DNA from: Parachlorella kessleri | Lineage: Eukaryota > Chlorophyta > Trebouxiophyceae > Chlorellales > Chlorellaceae | Assembly: GCA_001598975.1 (NCBI GenBank) | Contig: BBXU01000840.1 | Location: 62,001 to 126,000, forward strand | Direction: 5' to 3' | Length of the DNA: 64,000 nt | Shown: positions 26,501 to 41,250 of the stretch, piece after piece | How the letters are laid out: every line of letters begins with the position of its first letter | Position numbering within the stretch: position 1 is the stretch's first letter | The notes under the pieces: generated by a model | What the model saw: only the letters and a program-made list of their open reading frames with translations | What the model was told of the DNA's origin: nothing | Databases searched by the model: none | Program-made: the position numbers and the translations under genes

Positions 26501-29500
26501 CCACTCGGTATGGGAAAGCTGCTGAGCCCACAACCTCAGGCCTGAGCAAGGCCAGAGACGCAGCAGAGCACAGCATGGCCCCTGTTTGCTGGTCTGCCAG
26601 CAGCTCCCTCAGCAGCAAGCGCCCGGACTTGGCATCATGGCATTTGCTGCAGACAGCAGCCACCAAGGCGGCCAGGTGGTGAAGCAGCCGCCAAGGCCCC
26701 TGGCCCCAGTCCGATGCATCCAGCCCAGATGCCATCAGCACTCCAACCAGCTGCTGTATCACCGTGCCACAGTGCTGGACTGCTGCGACTGCCACCGAGT
26801 GGCTCTGAGAGGCACTGATGTACTCGGTCATGAGTTTCAGCAGTGCTGCTGCTTCACCCACAGCCGGCCCTGGCCCACTCTGCCCTCCTAGCTCTGGCAC
26901 AAGCCGCGACAGCTTGGCAGCAGCAAGCGCCAGCAGTGCATGGGCTGGGCCCTCGGTGGGTGGTGCTGCTGGCAGGGAGAGCTGTTGCAGCACCTTCAGG
27001 CACAGCTGCATAAGCTGGTCCTGCTGGGAGCTTACGCTCTGCCCCATCAGCAGCAGCACCTCCATAGCCAGGGCTGAGGAGGGATCAGGCAAGGGGTAGC
27101 CTGCAGACAGGCCAACCTTTTCTTTGGTAACCCCGCCATAAACATAGTTAGCGTAATCCCGCCGCTCATGCTCACGAACCGGAGAAACAAAAAATCCCAA
27201 GACTCCGATGGAGCTCAACTAGATGCTCATGTTTTGGGTGAACTTCTTGCCATGCTCATCTCATGCATGCATGCACATTTCTGCCGCAGTTGCGGTGTAG
27301 TCAGCACGCGATGAAAGCCCAGCCCTCCAGGATAAGGTACCAGAACTTCAGGTCATCACCCACCTAGGCTACCAACCACTGGCAGGGAAGCCAGTAGCAC
27401 ATCCAGCAGCAGACATTTGAGCGCGTCTATGTCTGCCTGCGTACGGGCCACCGGCCCCCCCAGCTGGCGGCTGACGGCAGAGGAATCTGTTGTAGCCGAA
27501 GGCGAGGACTCAATGCTGCGCAGCGACTTGGCGGTAACAAAGATGCGGTGCGCTTCCAAGGACTTGCGTACGCCTGGCGTGGGAGGCTGGAGCAGCTCTG
27601 CAGCAGCATGGAGAGCTGGGAGTGATTGCGCAGTTCAGGCGGCTTCCTACCCCTTATAGATGCATAGCTGGATGGACCAACAAAGATCTCCCTTTCAGTG
27701 AAGCTCAACCTAGCAGCATCACCCCAGCCCAATAGCAAATTAACCTCCTCAACTGCATGGAGCACTAACCAGCTGGCAGCTCCTCCTCCAACGAGCCGGC
27801 AGCGGCATTGGCGCGGCGCTTGTGGGCTACAATGGCTGGCAGGTCCGCGGCCATCAGCGCCTCTCCCAGGGCGTTACCCAGGGCTGCCAGCTCAGCGGCA
27901 GCAGAGACTTCAACCGCCTCGTCACTGTAACGGGCACAGCTGGATGCAGCTTGCTGTTTCTCATGAGCGTGTGCTACAGAGATACAAGAGCAGTCACCAA
28001 TCTCACATTGCAACATGGTACCCACCATACACCCTGCTGGTATTTGGCATCAGCTGCAACCAGTCCTCGCTCTGACAACATTGTGACCGCCACCTTGCCG
28101 AGTTTTGGGCTGCTAGTTGAAGTGGGTCCTCCAGGTACGCCCACAACCCATAGCCACATGCCTCACCTGTGTCGCCCCACGGGGCTGCCAAAGCGGGTGG
28201 GGCTGGGGCTGCGCCTGCCTGCCGGCGAGCTGCCCAGTGCCCGGCGGGTGGAGCGAGTCAGCCCACATATGGAACCAGAGGGTGACTCTGAGCCTGGCAG
28301 CTGCAGGCGAGGTACCCTGGCGCTGGAGATGGACATAGCTGATGCGGAGCGTGCAGGGGAAAGTGCCTGCAGCAAATGACGAACATTTGTTCGGGGGGAA
28401 GGCGTTCGCTTGATGGGCCCCACAGCCTGCCGCCCCTAGACAGCAGCAACAGCCCCGATGGCAAAACCTGAAGAGCTCTGTGAGTTCAGAGGCAACAAGT
28501 ACAGGCCTAGGTTTGCTAGGCAGCACGGAGGCAAGGTCTAGGAAGGCAGGGCCCACCCACCTTCTGTGGTGAGGACATGCTGCTGTTGCGACCATCAAGG
28601 GCGCTGCCTGCCCTGGCCGGAGGAGAACCAACAGGCACAAGCTCAGGCTGCTCATCCAGCTTGCCGGCATTGAAGGTCGACACCATGTGGGCCACATAGC
28701 CATCCCGCCCGTAAGCCGGCTGAGCGACAGGCTGCAGGGCTAGCCCGGCCCGAAGCTTCAGTGCAGGTGAAGCCGCTGCGGGCTTGGCTACAAGAGCGAC
28801 GCCCCTGACGCCGTGTCTCTGCGGACCTGCAGCCGGCGTTGGTGCGTCCACGAGGAGCACCTGGGGTGAACCAAAGGCTGCTCCAGAGGCTGCAGATCTG
28901 CTGGCAGGCCTGCTGGCAAGACCAGGCTGCCCCCAGCTGCCTGCAGAGGTAACTGACAGCTGCACCGATGGTGCTGGCGGCGCTGCCGGCGCTGGTGGTA
29001 AACTGTCAGGCAGCCTGAGGGAGTTGGAAATGGCGGCTTGCAGCTGTGCTCCTGGGCCTGTGGTGCCGCTGGTGCTGTCGTCATATGGCGCTGTCACTTG
29101 GCCTGCCTTTGATTGCACTTCTGCTAGCAGCGCCTGGGCCTCCTGTTCAAGGCCTGGTGCCAAGCGCATGTAGGCAGCGCTGATAGCAGTGGCCAAACCC
29201 TGGTGCATGGCCTCCAGCCTGACCGCCGGCCGCTGCAGCATTGCTGCCAGGACCCGGCACAGCAGGGTTGGGTTGGCGCAGTTCTTGTTAAGCACGGCGC
29301 CTGCCACGGTGACAGCCCGAGCAGCTGCATGCGATGAGGCCGGCGCAACATCCAGCAGCGTTCCCAGTGCCTGGCTGAGCAGGGCGTGCAGCTCTGACAT
29401 GCCCATGACCGCTGAAGGCACCACGCTGGCAGCGGCTGAGACCAGCGCCTCAATGCCTCCCATGATGATGGCAGAGGAGGCCAGCTGAGGAGAGCTGTAT

Positions 29501-30822
29501 GCAGCTGACAGAAGCGCCACGCCCTCCCGCAGAAACGCTGGCGAGCAGGCCTGAACCAGCGCTATGCCGTCCCGTACAGAGTCCAGGCCAGAGGGCAGTG
29601 GCGGCTTGGCTGGGGACAGCGTTGCACCTCTTGTGCTGGCCCGCTTGACTGGGGAAGCACTGGCTGGGCCCGCCCCTGGCCGGCCCTCCAGAGCCACCAC
29701 TGCTTCCGCTAGTGTGTTAATAGTGCGCAGGCAGCCACAGCTGGCGCCGCTGGCGGCATCAGGAGATGCGTCATGAAGCTCCAGGCAGGCATTCTGGAAG
29801 TTGATGCTGACTTTCAGCTGAGCACGCTGGCCGCTGGCGGCGTCCCAGCGCTCCAGCAGCAAGCCCTGCAATTTTGCGGAGTGCAGGGTTCTGAGGCACT
29901 CTTTGCTTGCACAACAAAGCAGTATAGGCAGGGCAGTCGTAGCTGTACGCCGTGCGGTGTGCAGACTTGGCAGGCATACCATCAGGAATCCATCAGCGCT
30001 ATACTCTGTGCAGATGTCCTTGAGCACTCTGCAACAGTGGTCCCAAAAGGGCGGGACCCACCTCAGGCAGAGCAAAGGCTCGTAGGCCATCACATGAGTA
30101 GGCCGCGTCCCGCTCTGCCTGCCCTGCCGGCGCCAGCGGAATGCCGCTGCTGGCCAGATGGTCATGTAGCGTGTGGAGCTTGGGCAGCAGCCCCACAGTG
30201 ACGCGGTAGGCTTGCAAGTAGGTGCTGCTGGATACAAACGCTCGAAAGGTGACGCCTGCAGGGCCTGCGCCCTGCTTCACTGGCTGCAGCTTGATGGGCT
30301 TGAGAGGCAGCTTCCTGACTATCACATCGCCTCCCAGCCTGCAGGGTATACCTCTCGACCGCGTCAGCAGCCTTTGCCGTGCCATGGCTGCGTTTCTGGC
30401 AGTGTGCTCACTCAGGCTTTCTCCAGGAAGTGAAAGATTGCGAGCGGCTCTGGAGAAACCCTACCTGTACACAACCTGCAGGGGCCCAAAGCCAGCCTGC
30501 ACTGCTGCTGCATCCACCCATAAAGCAGGGCACTCCAGGGCTCCCTGCACCAGCACGTGTCGAGTATTGTAGTCCACAAGTTGGAGAGCATAAGTGCTGC
30601 GTAACTGATCTCACAGAAGACAGAGTTTGTGCTAACCTCTTGAACTGCCTGAGAGACAGTCCCAGCAGGTAGGGCAGCAAATCGGGGGTCCTCCCCATTG
30701 CCGCCCTGGCTCTTCTCAGAGCAGCACAGGAAGTTCTGTATTCCTGGCGATAAGTAGCCATTGCCCTGCTGGACGAGTACGCCTTGCTGCACCAGCAGCG
30801 TCTCTTTGGACGCCATAGTCAT
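17501..30822 (-). CDS. Giant protein kinase with long N-terminal region, about 2,663 aa
   Basis: Exons (5' to 3'): 30637-30822, 30465-30544, 30062-30338, 28561-29865, 28167-28366, 27770-27939, 27364-27597, 26294-27100, 25784-26047, 25457-25554, 25228-25314, 24885-25031, 24784-24846, 24366-24700, 23647-24166, 23064-23378, 22631-22757, 22353-22441, 21818-22102, 21329-21424, 20891-21075, 20639-20726, 20275-20435, 19930-20117, 19319-19511, 17501-18992. They sum to 7,992 nt and all phases agree, which argues for one gene. Residues about 1-1300 are Ala/Leu-rich and probably helical repeats, including FIQFLKLYHNPQRDHQ and RFQQLSMMDFFVRE. Residues 1300-1770 are Ser/Pro-rich. The kinase domain (about 1855-2165) shows the Gly loop GKGAYAQV, Lys in VVFKVLDLP, Glu in FFNEVSIM, the catalytic loop HFDIKCDN (HFD, not HRD), ADFGESK, a SPEML motif, and DVWSLGCLLFELLTG. 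About 496 Ser-rich residues follow. The last-residue assignments of exons 6 and 13 are the weakest. Substrate and family are unrecognised. Confidence 0.88.
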
Positions 30823-31769
30823 GGGGTCCTCACAGCACTACTTTCGTAGGGGCCACAATAGAACGCTCATCGACTGCTGCATGGCTGCTGAAAAAGCGAA
30901 GCGGATTGCATATTGTTGTGATCATAACGCATGTATGCAACAAACAGAGGCAAACTGGAACAGAGCTTCTTCCAGAAATGTTTGAAACCGTAACACGTAA
31001 AAGATCACTCATTACTAAAAGGGGGGGGGGGGGGGCTTGCAGGTCTGGTTGTGTTCGTTCAAGCGTTGGATCTTCGCTAATCTCTTCACCGTCCCACGGT
31101 GTTTCTATGAAATCGGTCCTGTTCAGGTTCTGATTGTCACTGAAAGGAGGCGACTGAAGACCAAGTAAGCAAACTGCTATCGAAACTCGGTTGAAAGATA
31201 TTAGCATGCGTGGCAGGTAGTGCAAACAGGGAGTGAAAGCTGGGCTGGACTGACAGGGCTGGATGCACAAGATATGCTTCAACTTAGGCCAAGACTGCAC
31301 TGTAACTTGCTTGTGCTTTCCGACGGCATGCAGCTAGCTCGCTGCACGACCTTGTTCGCATGGCTTGTGGGCATCAAGCCTCCCTAGGTGGGTCAGTTGG
31401 ATATTATCATTCGTAGGGAAGCTCATGTAACGTAGGCATAGCCGCCCTTCCCTTGTGGGTATGTTTGGCAGAGTCAGGTGGCGATACACTTACCAAATCG
31501 ATCACTCGCCAACAATTTCAGGCAGGCTGCTCGATCCTAAATGACCAAAACAGAAACCATAGCAGTAACTCTAACCGAATACAAACGACACTTGAGCACA
31601 AGATGTAGCACCAGGGCAATCTTGAAGCATACGAGGCCGCCTGTCCAACCCTGAGCCCGCAGATGGATCAAAATGTACTTCCAAGGACAATTCAGGCGAG
31701 CCGCCTACGCCCTACCAGTCAACAAACAACCAGCGAGCAAGTTTGAGCCAGACGCCAAGGCCAGCACCC
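30823..31769. other. Intergenic region upstream of giant kinase
   Basis: Promoter side of the giant kinase gene and 3' side of the PI31 gene, both on the minus strand. It holds a run of 15 G residues at 31,021-31,035 and one copy of the dispersed GGCAGGTAGTGC repeat at about 31,209-31,260. I see no gene. Confidence 0.5.
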
Positions 31770-33867
31770 TCACCCAAACATATCGTCCCAGTCAGTGCCC
31801 CTACCAGGGCCGGGCTGCATGACATCAGGGTGAGGCCTTGCTGGGCCGGGAGGGATGAAGTCATCTGGGTTAAACCCCGGCAAGCCAGCAGGGTTGATGG
31901 GGTCATACCGGGCACCTGGCGGCAGCGAGCTGCGGCCCCCACCAGGCAGATCAGGTCCCACACCACCGCCCATGCGCCCGGGGCCAAACATGGGGTGGCC
32001 TGGACCCACATGCATGCCGCCACCGCGCATGGGGGGTTCCTCCATGAGCCCTGCAGCAATGCCATGGAAGGACCGTCACACTCCAACCAGCTGACCCGCT
32101 GTCTGCGGCCAACTGAGGGCAACTCCAGTGCTCAAGTGCCTCCAGCATGCAGTGGGATGGCAAGAACACCCAGAAACACTTGCTTTACCAAGCCTGAAAC
32201 ACTTAAGAGTAGCAGAGCCGCACCCTGCTCCGCAGCTTACCAGGCAGACCAGGCTCTGAGGGGCCAAAGCCCGGGGGGCGGAACCCTGGGGGCACTACAT
32301 CATCCGCGCCCACACCAGTAGGGATCCTCGGGGGCTGATACCCCAGCCTGCCCCCACCTGCACAGACAGCCCCCCTCAGTAAGGGTGGGAGACGTGCCTG
32401 CTAGTAGCAGCTGCCATGGGAGTCACATATCGCGCAAAGACCAAGGGGAAGTCATGGGCCGGCACCTGCACCGCTGCCAACGCCTTACCTGACAGCACAG
32501 TGGGACCACAGAGCTGGCCCCGAACTCCATGTGAGTAAGTGCTTGCCTCTACGCAGGGGTACACTGGCCCGCATCACTGAGCCGAGCTACGACGCGTCCC
32601 TCATACCCCATGCTTGCCAAATACCAAGACGAGGTACGCTCATCCACACCCACCCACCCACCCACCCGCAGCCTGTATGAAAACAGGAAACCATCCATCA
32701 CCCCACTCACCCGCCGGCCCCTCCCTCAGTGGGTCCGACCGCTCATCTCTGTTGGCGTCTCTGTCCGAAGCAGGCTGCCCATGGTGTGCCTGCTGCGCTG
32801 CCCCGAGCGGCCCCGCTCCTGACGGTGCCGCAGTTGCCGCCTGGAACAGCTTTTGCAGCTGGCGCACCAAGTCTGGCAGGTTCTGGTAGCTCTCTGTGGG
32901 GCTGGCGGCATCTGTAGTGTACTTCTGGGTGCTCAGGCTGGCAGATGCTGGCTCTCCTCCTGCTTGTGATCCTCCAGGTGCGCACTGCCAGTGCACTAGG
33001 AGATCATCACCCACCACGAGAGCCTTGACATACAGCGGCGACCGCCTGCCTGTATGCCGCAAAGACATAGTGAGAGTGCAGCGAGAGGGAGGTACAACCC
33101 CGGATTCCACAGTGGCACCTGGGGCAACCAGCTCAAGCACATCAGTGCGCTGAAGGTGGTTGGAGACCAGTTACAACCACGCTGATGAGCGACCATTCAG
33201 CAGTCAGCGCCTGGGATACCAAATACGCAGTTAAGGACAATTGTCTGACAGCTACTGTGCCCAGACAAGCAAATGCTGCTGTGGCACCCAACAAAACTGT
33301 TGTGCAGTTGAAGGTACACGCTGCTTGCCAACCTGCTATGTCTTGGTAGCGGAATGCATAGACGTCGGGAAGAGAATTCCAGCCAGCAATATCCGCCTCC
33401 TCCCGTGGAGTCGTGAAATCTGCAAACAAGCCAATACTCGCCAGCAGGTTCCCCAGGAGGACAGTGCAACTGATCACCTACCACTGGCACGCACTCCCAG
33501 TGGGAGCACTACACAATCAACAGAGGCCTGCTGCCAGCCAAGGGCTAGCCTGGGGTATGCGCTTGCCCTGACTGCAGCAGCGGCTATAAAACAACCAAGG
33601 ACACCAGCTTTGCATCTAGGGTCCCCTACCTTGGCTGTCATCCTCGGCAGCCTGCCCTGTAGCGATAAGCTTGTAGTCCTGGGCCAACAAGAACGCGTGG
33701 ACAGCAAAGGCCAGCTTGTCATGTCTCGACCTGCGTTATAAGCACCAACTTGTGTGCCTCGGCCTTGGCTGACACGCCCTCCAAAGCCGGGAACAGAGCT
33801 GGTGTTCAGTGGGTGGACGTCACCTGAACTGGGGCCTAGAGGCCCGAATCACTGCCAAGACCTCCAT
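31770..33867 (-). CDS. PSMF1: Proteasome regulator PI31 (PSMF1-like)
   Basis: PI31 binds the 20S proteasome and FBXO7-type partners and modulates proteasome activity and transport; it acts in cytosol and nucleus. Exons: 33824-33867, 33630-33730, 33333-33419, 32711-33049, 32241-32357, 31770-32050; 969 nt, 322 aa, phases compatible. The N-terminal PI31 fold begins MEVLAVIRASRPQFR, then HDKLAFAVHAFLLAQ, EEADIAGWNSLPDVYAFRY and YVKALVVGDDLLVHW. An FPF-like linker follows. The C-terminal Pro/Gly-rich proteasome-inhibitory region has GADDVVPPGFRPPGFGP, LPPGARYDPI, FNPDDFIPPG and a terminal WDDMFG. The length is slightly above the human protein (about 270 aa) because of a Gln/Ala/Ser linker. The start was chosen because MEVLAVIRASRP aligns with family N-termini and joins exon 2 in phase. 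The symbol is by similarity. Confidence 0.94.
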
Positions 33868-34036
33868 CAGATGCTCAGATGCCCGGCACCCTTGCGGCAA
33901 GGATCCGGAGACGATGAAATTGGGAGGGGATAAAACATGCAATTACTAAGAGAACGGGTAGCCGGGGAAGAACCTTGGTGTCGAAAGCTTGCCAGCTGGA
34001 CATCCTGCTCTGGGTGCCATGACGCCCCAAACTGGC

Positions 34037-34278
34037 ATCAAGTCCATGGGGTATGCACTAGTTTCAGGGTATAGCAAAATTTTCAGTTTCTAAGACCCCT
34101 GCCGAAACGAGCATAGTTTTCAACAAAATTTTCAGGCTCTTAGCTGTGACCCTGCAACCTTAGCAAATATTTCCGGCCGTTAGCGGCCGGTCCGCAGCTC
34201 AAGCAAAACATTCCGATTTTGCCGCCCGACCCCAAAACCAAGCAAAATATTCGGAAGTGCATACCCCATGATCAAGTC
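34037..34278. mobile_element. hAT-like MITE with 8-bp target-site duplication
   Basis: Perfect 15-bp terminal inverted repeats, CATGGGGTATGCACT at 34,045-34,059 and its reverse complement at 34,256-34,270, bound a 226-bp element. Identical ATCAAGTC octamers flank it at 34,037-34,044 and 34,271-34,278. An 8-bp duplication is typical of the hAT superfamily. The inside carries about five degenerate units beginning AGCAAAAT and TTTCAG-like. There is no coding capacity, so it would need a transposase in trans. It sits in the PI31/actin promoter interval. Confidence 0.9.
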
Positions 34279-34470
34279 TGTCAGAAGGCTACTTGGGCTT
34301 CGCTTGTGGCCAGGCTCGAGAAAGCACATGCAGAGATAAGCCTTTGGTAGTCGAGGGAGTCCATCAACTATATGCGTGTGCTGGTATTCAGCTACAACAC
34401 CCCTTACGGCCTTGAGGTGTGAGGCTAAACCCTAGGTGGGGAGTAGCTGCGACGAGTGTGTGTGTGGGGT

Positions 34471-34487
34471 GGGGGGGGGGGGGGGGG
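34471..34487. repeat. Poly(G) tract
   Basis: Seventeen consecutive G residues after a TG-rich stretch, in the PI31/actin intergenic region. It could form a G-rich structure but may equally be sequencing-sensitive slippage. Confidence 0.8.
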
Positions 34488-35556
34488 TTCCGTATAGCTG
34501 CCACTACTAAGCACCTGCCCTGCCTTTCAGGTTGCATGGCGTGGCGCTTTAGGAAGCATATGGTGGCAACAAGGCCAACGCCGGTCAGGAATGTTGGCTT
34601 GGGCTGGCAAGGGTAACCAACAATAATATTTGCGCAATCACTTCTGTCAAGCGACGCTCACAGGTCCTCAATGACATAATCCTGCCAAGAACGCTTGCTG
34701 GCTCATACGTGGCAGACGCCTTCAACCGCTATGCAGTGCTGGACTAGCTGAAAGGCATCACTGCGCAATGTGAGGAAGGCTCACTAGCAGTTGCCAAAAA
34801 CTGCTTTAGATCAAGCGCTTCACAACGCCTTCCCTTGTAACTCGCGACAATTGTAACCTTCGGGGCTGTACAATTAGAAGCGCAGACCCAAGGGAGAGGG
34901 AAGGGGCTGGGAGGTCCACAGTGGACAGTTAGCAAGGCCCTTGCATGGTCTTAGTGGGGCCCAAATCTTGTAGACACTGTGCGTCCAGCGTATAGCGGGA
35001 CGCACCAGCGACAACGGAAAGTATGCCACGTCTTGTAAAGATGACCTGCAAAGTTCTTAGCAAGGGTGGCAGGTAGCGCAAACAGGGAGTAGAGCTGGGC
35101 TGGACTGGACTGGACGGACAGTTCTGCAGGCCAAATAGATGGACTGCATGTTTGTACAAGGCACCGGGCCTGGGAACGGCAGCCAGATCACAAAGAAGTG
35201 ATCAAACGTTCCAGGTTTGTTGAAGGTCAGCCAGACCGTAGGTATGTGCGCTTCATTCTTAAGCCGGAGAGCAGGACACAAGTACTCCTTGAACACGAGT
35301 ACTCAAGTCCAGGGGAGATCCAGGGGAGAAGGTTCACTGCTTCAACGGTTCCCGCCGTTTTCCAGCTTTCCCACTGCCCAGGATCAAAGCAAAACCCCTC
35401 CAGCTCCCACCCATTGCAAAGTGTCAGGGGTGCAGGGTGCTGTTGTCTGTTGCCTCCGCTCCCCTCAGCTGGTTGGAAGCACAGCTTACAGCCGATCAGC
35501 GCGGCCGTCTGCCAGCCTGCCATAACCAACCCCTCAACTCGAACACCAGCGCTGCA

Positions 35557-39461
<3,905 letters not shown>

Positions 39462-41250
39462 GCTTGCCAGCAGAGCTGCACAGTGCGCGGGGCATGGCCT
39501 GCCACGGGGGTCGGCTGGGCTGGTGGCCATACTTGTGCGGCGAGCGTGGACAGCAGCAGCAGCAGCATAGCGGCCGCAGCGGTTGGCAGTGTTTTTTGCC
39601 AGACCAGCGGTTGCTGCAGTGTTTAGCCAGAGTCTCCAGTATTTCCTGGCGTTGCCAGGAGCAGGGGAGGTGCTGTGCCTTGCGCGCGTCTAGGGGTGTT
39701 TGTCTTTGTGCTTGCTTGTCATCTTCATTAGCACCTTTATTAGCCTGTCCGCCACATCAGTTTGTCCCCCGCTTTGACACACGTCGACGTGCACGGTGGC
39801 TGACGATATGTTATGGTAGCACAGTAGCAGGCATAGGAGTTTATTATGCATCACGTCGACAGTGCGCAGGTTGGTAGCATGTATTCTGCAGGGGGGATGC
39901 GTGTCAGCGTGCCATGTTGCAAACCGATATGATGAAGTGGCAGTGGTGACAGTATCGGAGAACACTAGTGAAGGCCACTGGTTGGCCCGTAGTTGTCAGG
40001 CACCCTCACTCTTGGCCACAACTCTTGAAGAAGGGCTGGTGACATGCTGGACGGCCTTGAATGGCGCTCACGAACACTACTTTGTGTCATGTACCTGCAC
40101 TCTCAAGCTTTCATCGCTAGCAGCTGGCAGCATTTTCACATTCTGCATTGCCGCTGGTGCATCCCGCTCGATGCTGGGTGCACAGCCTCTGCTAGCAGCT
40201 GGCCTCAATACACATTGTCTGCATGGCCAGAGTGTCCAGCTAACTCGCCCCCCCCACCCCACTTATCCACACACACCGCCACTCGCCAAGTGAACATCTC
40301 GTACAGTAAAGAAGCGTTGTACACGGCTTGAATTTGAAGAGATTAGACCCGTCGGCCACCTCTCGGAAATTATTATTACATTGCGTGCCATGCTAGGCAT
40401 AGCCGCAGATGTGTGTGTTTTGCGTATAAGCAAAGTTGGCAGCAGGGGATTAGGCAGCATGCAGGCCACGCCGTACCCCCTCAAGCCACCACCTAGTGAC
40501 AGAGGGGGCAGAGCCCCAACGCCAATAGCCCCACACCGTATAATAGTGTGGGGTCAGAGACCCCCTATCCAGCAGAGCTGGCGCCCATGAGGGGGTAGCA
40601 AACCAAAAGGCGAGGGGGTACGGCGCAGCGCAGAGACAGGAGACAAGGCAGAGCGTTTCAATAGACTAGCAAGAGCAGAAGTAATAAGAGACAGTAAGCA
40701 GGGGACGCCCAGGCACACAGCAAACATGGGGAACGCAACAGATGAGCAGGAGGTGAACCAGGCAAACAGAAAAACCGAAACCTCGTCCCTGGTATAATAG
40801 AGGCGACAGGCACAGAGGCACCAGAGGTACATGGGCATGTGACAGGCAACAAGTCCTGAGAGCCGAGGCCAGGCAGCCAGGAAGGCCGCAGATTATGTGG
40901 TGAAGGTGAGAGCGGCAACCCCCGCAGCAGCTGTGGCAGCATAGGAGGCCGGCTGCTTCCTAGGTGGCTCAGCCGCAGGCTGATCGACCTGCATAGCGTG
41001 CTTGTGGGAGACGACGGGGTGACAGGCCAACCAGATGCATGTGCACACGGTGCTCCAGCATGGGCGCACCCGGGGCACCTCTCGGAAAAGACGTGATTCA
41101 AACCTGAATTCTGCTGCCGGTTCCAAGCCATGTTAAACCCTAAGCCCTGCTGCCTGTCCTGAGATGGGGATGGCTTTCTTACCATCAGTGGCACAGGTTG
41201 CAAGCCGCTTGGGCACGCCGTGACACCATCTTTGGGGTTGATACGTCAAG
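39462..41250. other. Intergenic region downstream of actin
   Basis: Contains the actin 3' untranslated region (probably long), a foldback-like element copy (40,369-40,589) and, from about 40.6 kb, the promoter side of the next plus-strand gene. I found no supported exon. Confidence 0.5.
40369..40589. mobile_element. Foldback-like non-autonomous element, copy 2
   Basis: Starts ATTATTATTACATTGCG and ends GGCGCCCATG. It shares with copy 1 (10.25 kb) a right part of about 64 bp in the same orientation, including the CCCCACAC/GTGTGGGG hairpin. A left part of about 150 bp is present in copy 1 only as its reverse complement on the other side. Immediate flanking duplications are not obvious here, so one end has probably been lost or altered. 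Confidence 0.75.

Larger units (their letters stand above)
33868..35556. other. Divergent promoter region between PI31 and actin
   Basis: PI31 (minus) and actin (plus) start at opposite ends, so both promoters must lie in these 1.7 kb. Within it are a hAT-like MITE (34,037-34,278), a run of 17 G residues (34,471-34,487) and a dispersed repeat copy (about 35,064-35,125). I could not identify a TATA box or other motif with confidence. Confidence 0.55.

Noticed and set aside
29990..30062. A 35-40 nt intron joining giant-kinase exon 3 to a start near 30,020
   Set aside because: It is too short for this genome. The acceptor at 29,866 (AAAATTGCAG) restores phase 0 and gives a normal intron of about 196 nt.
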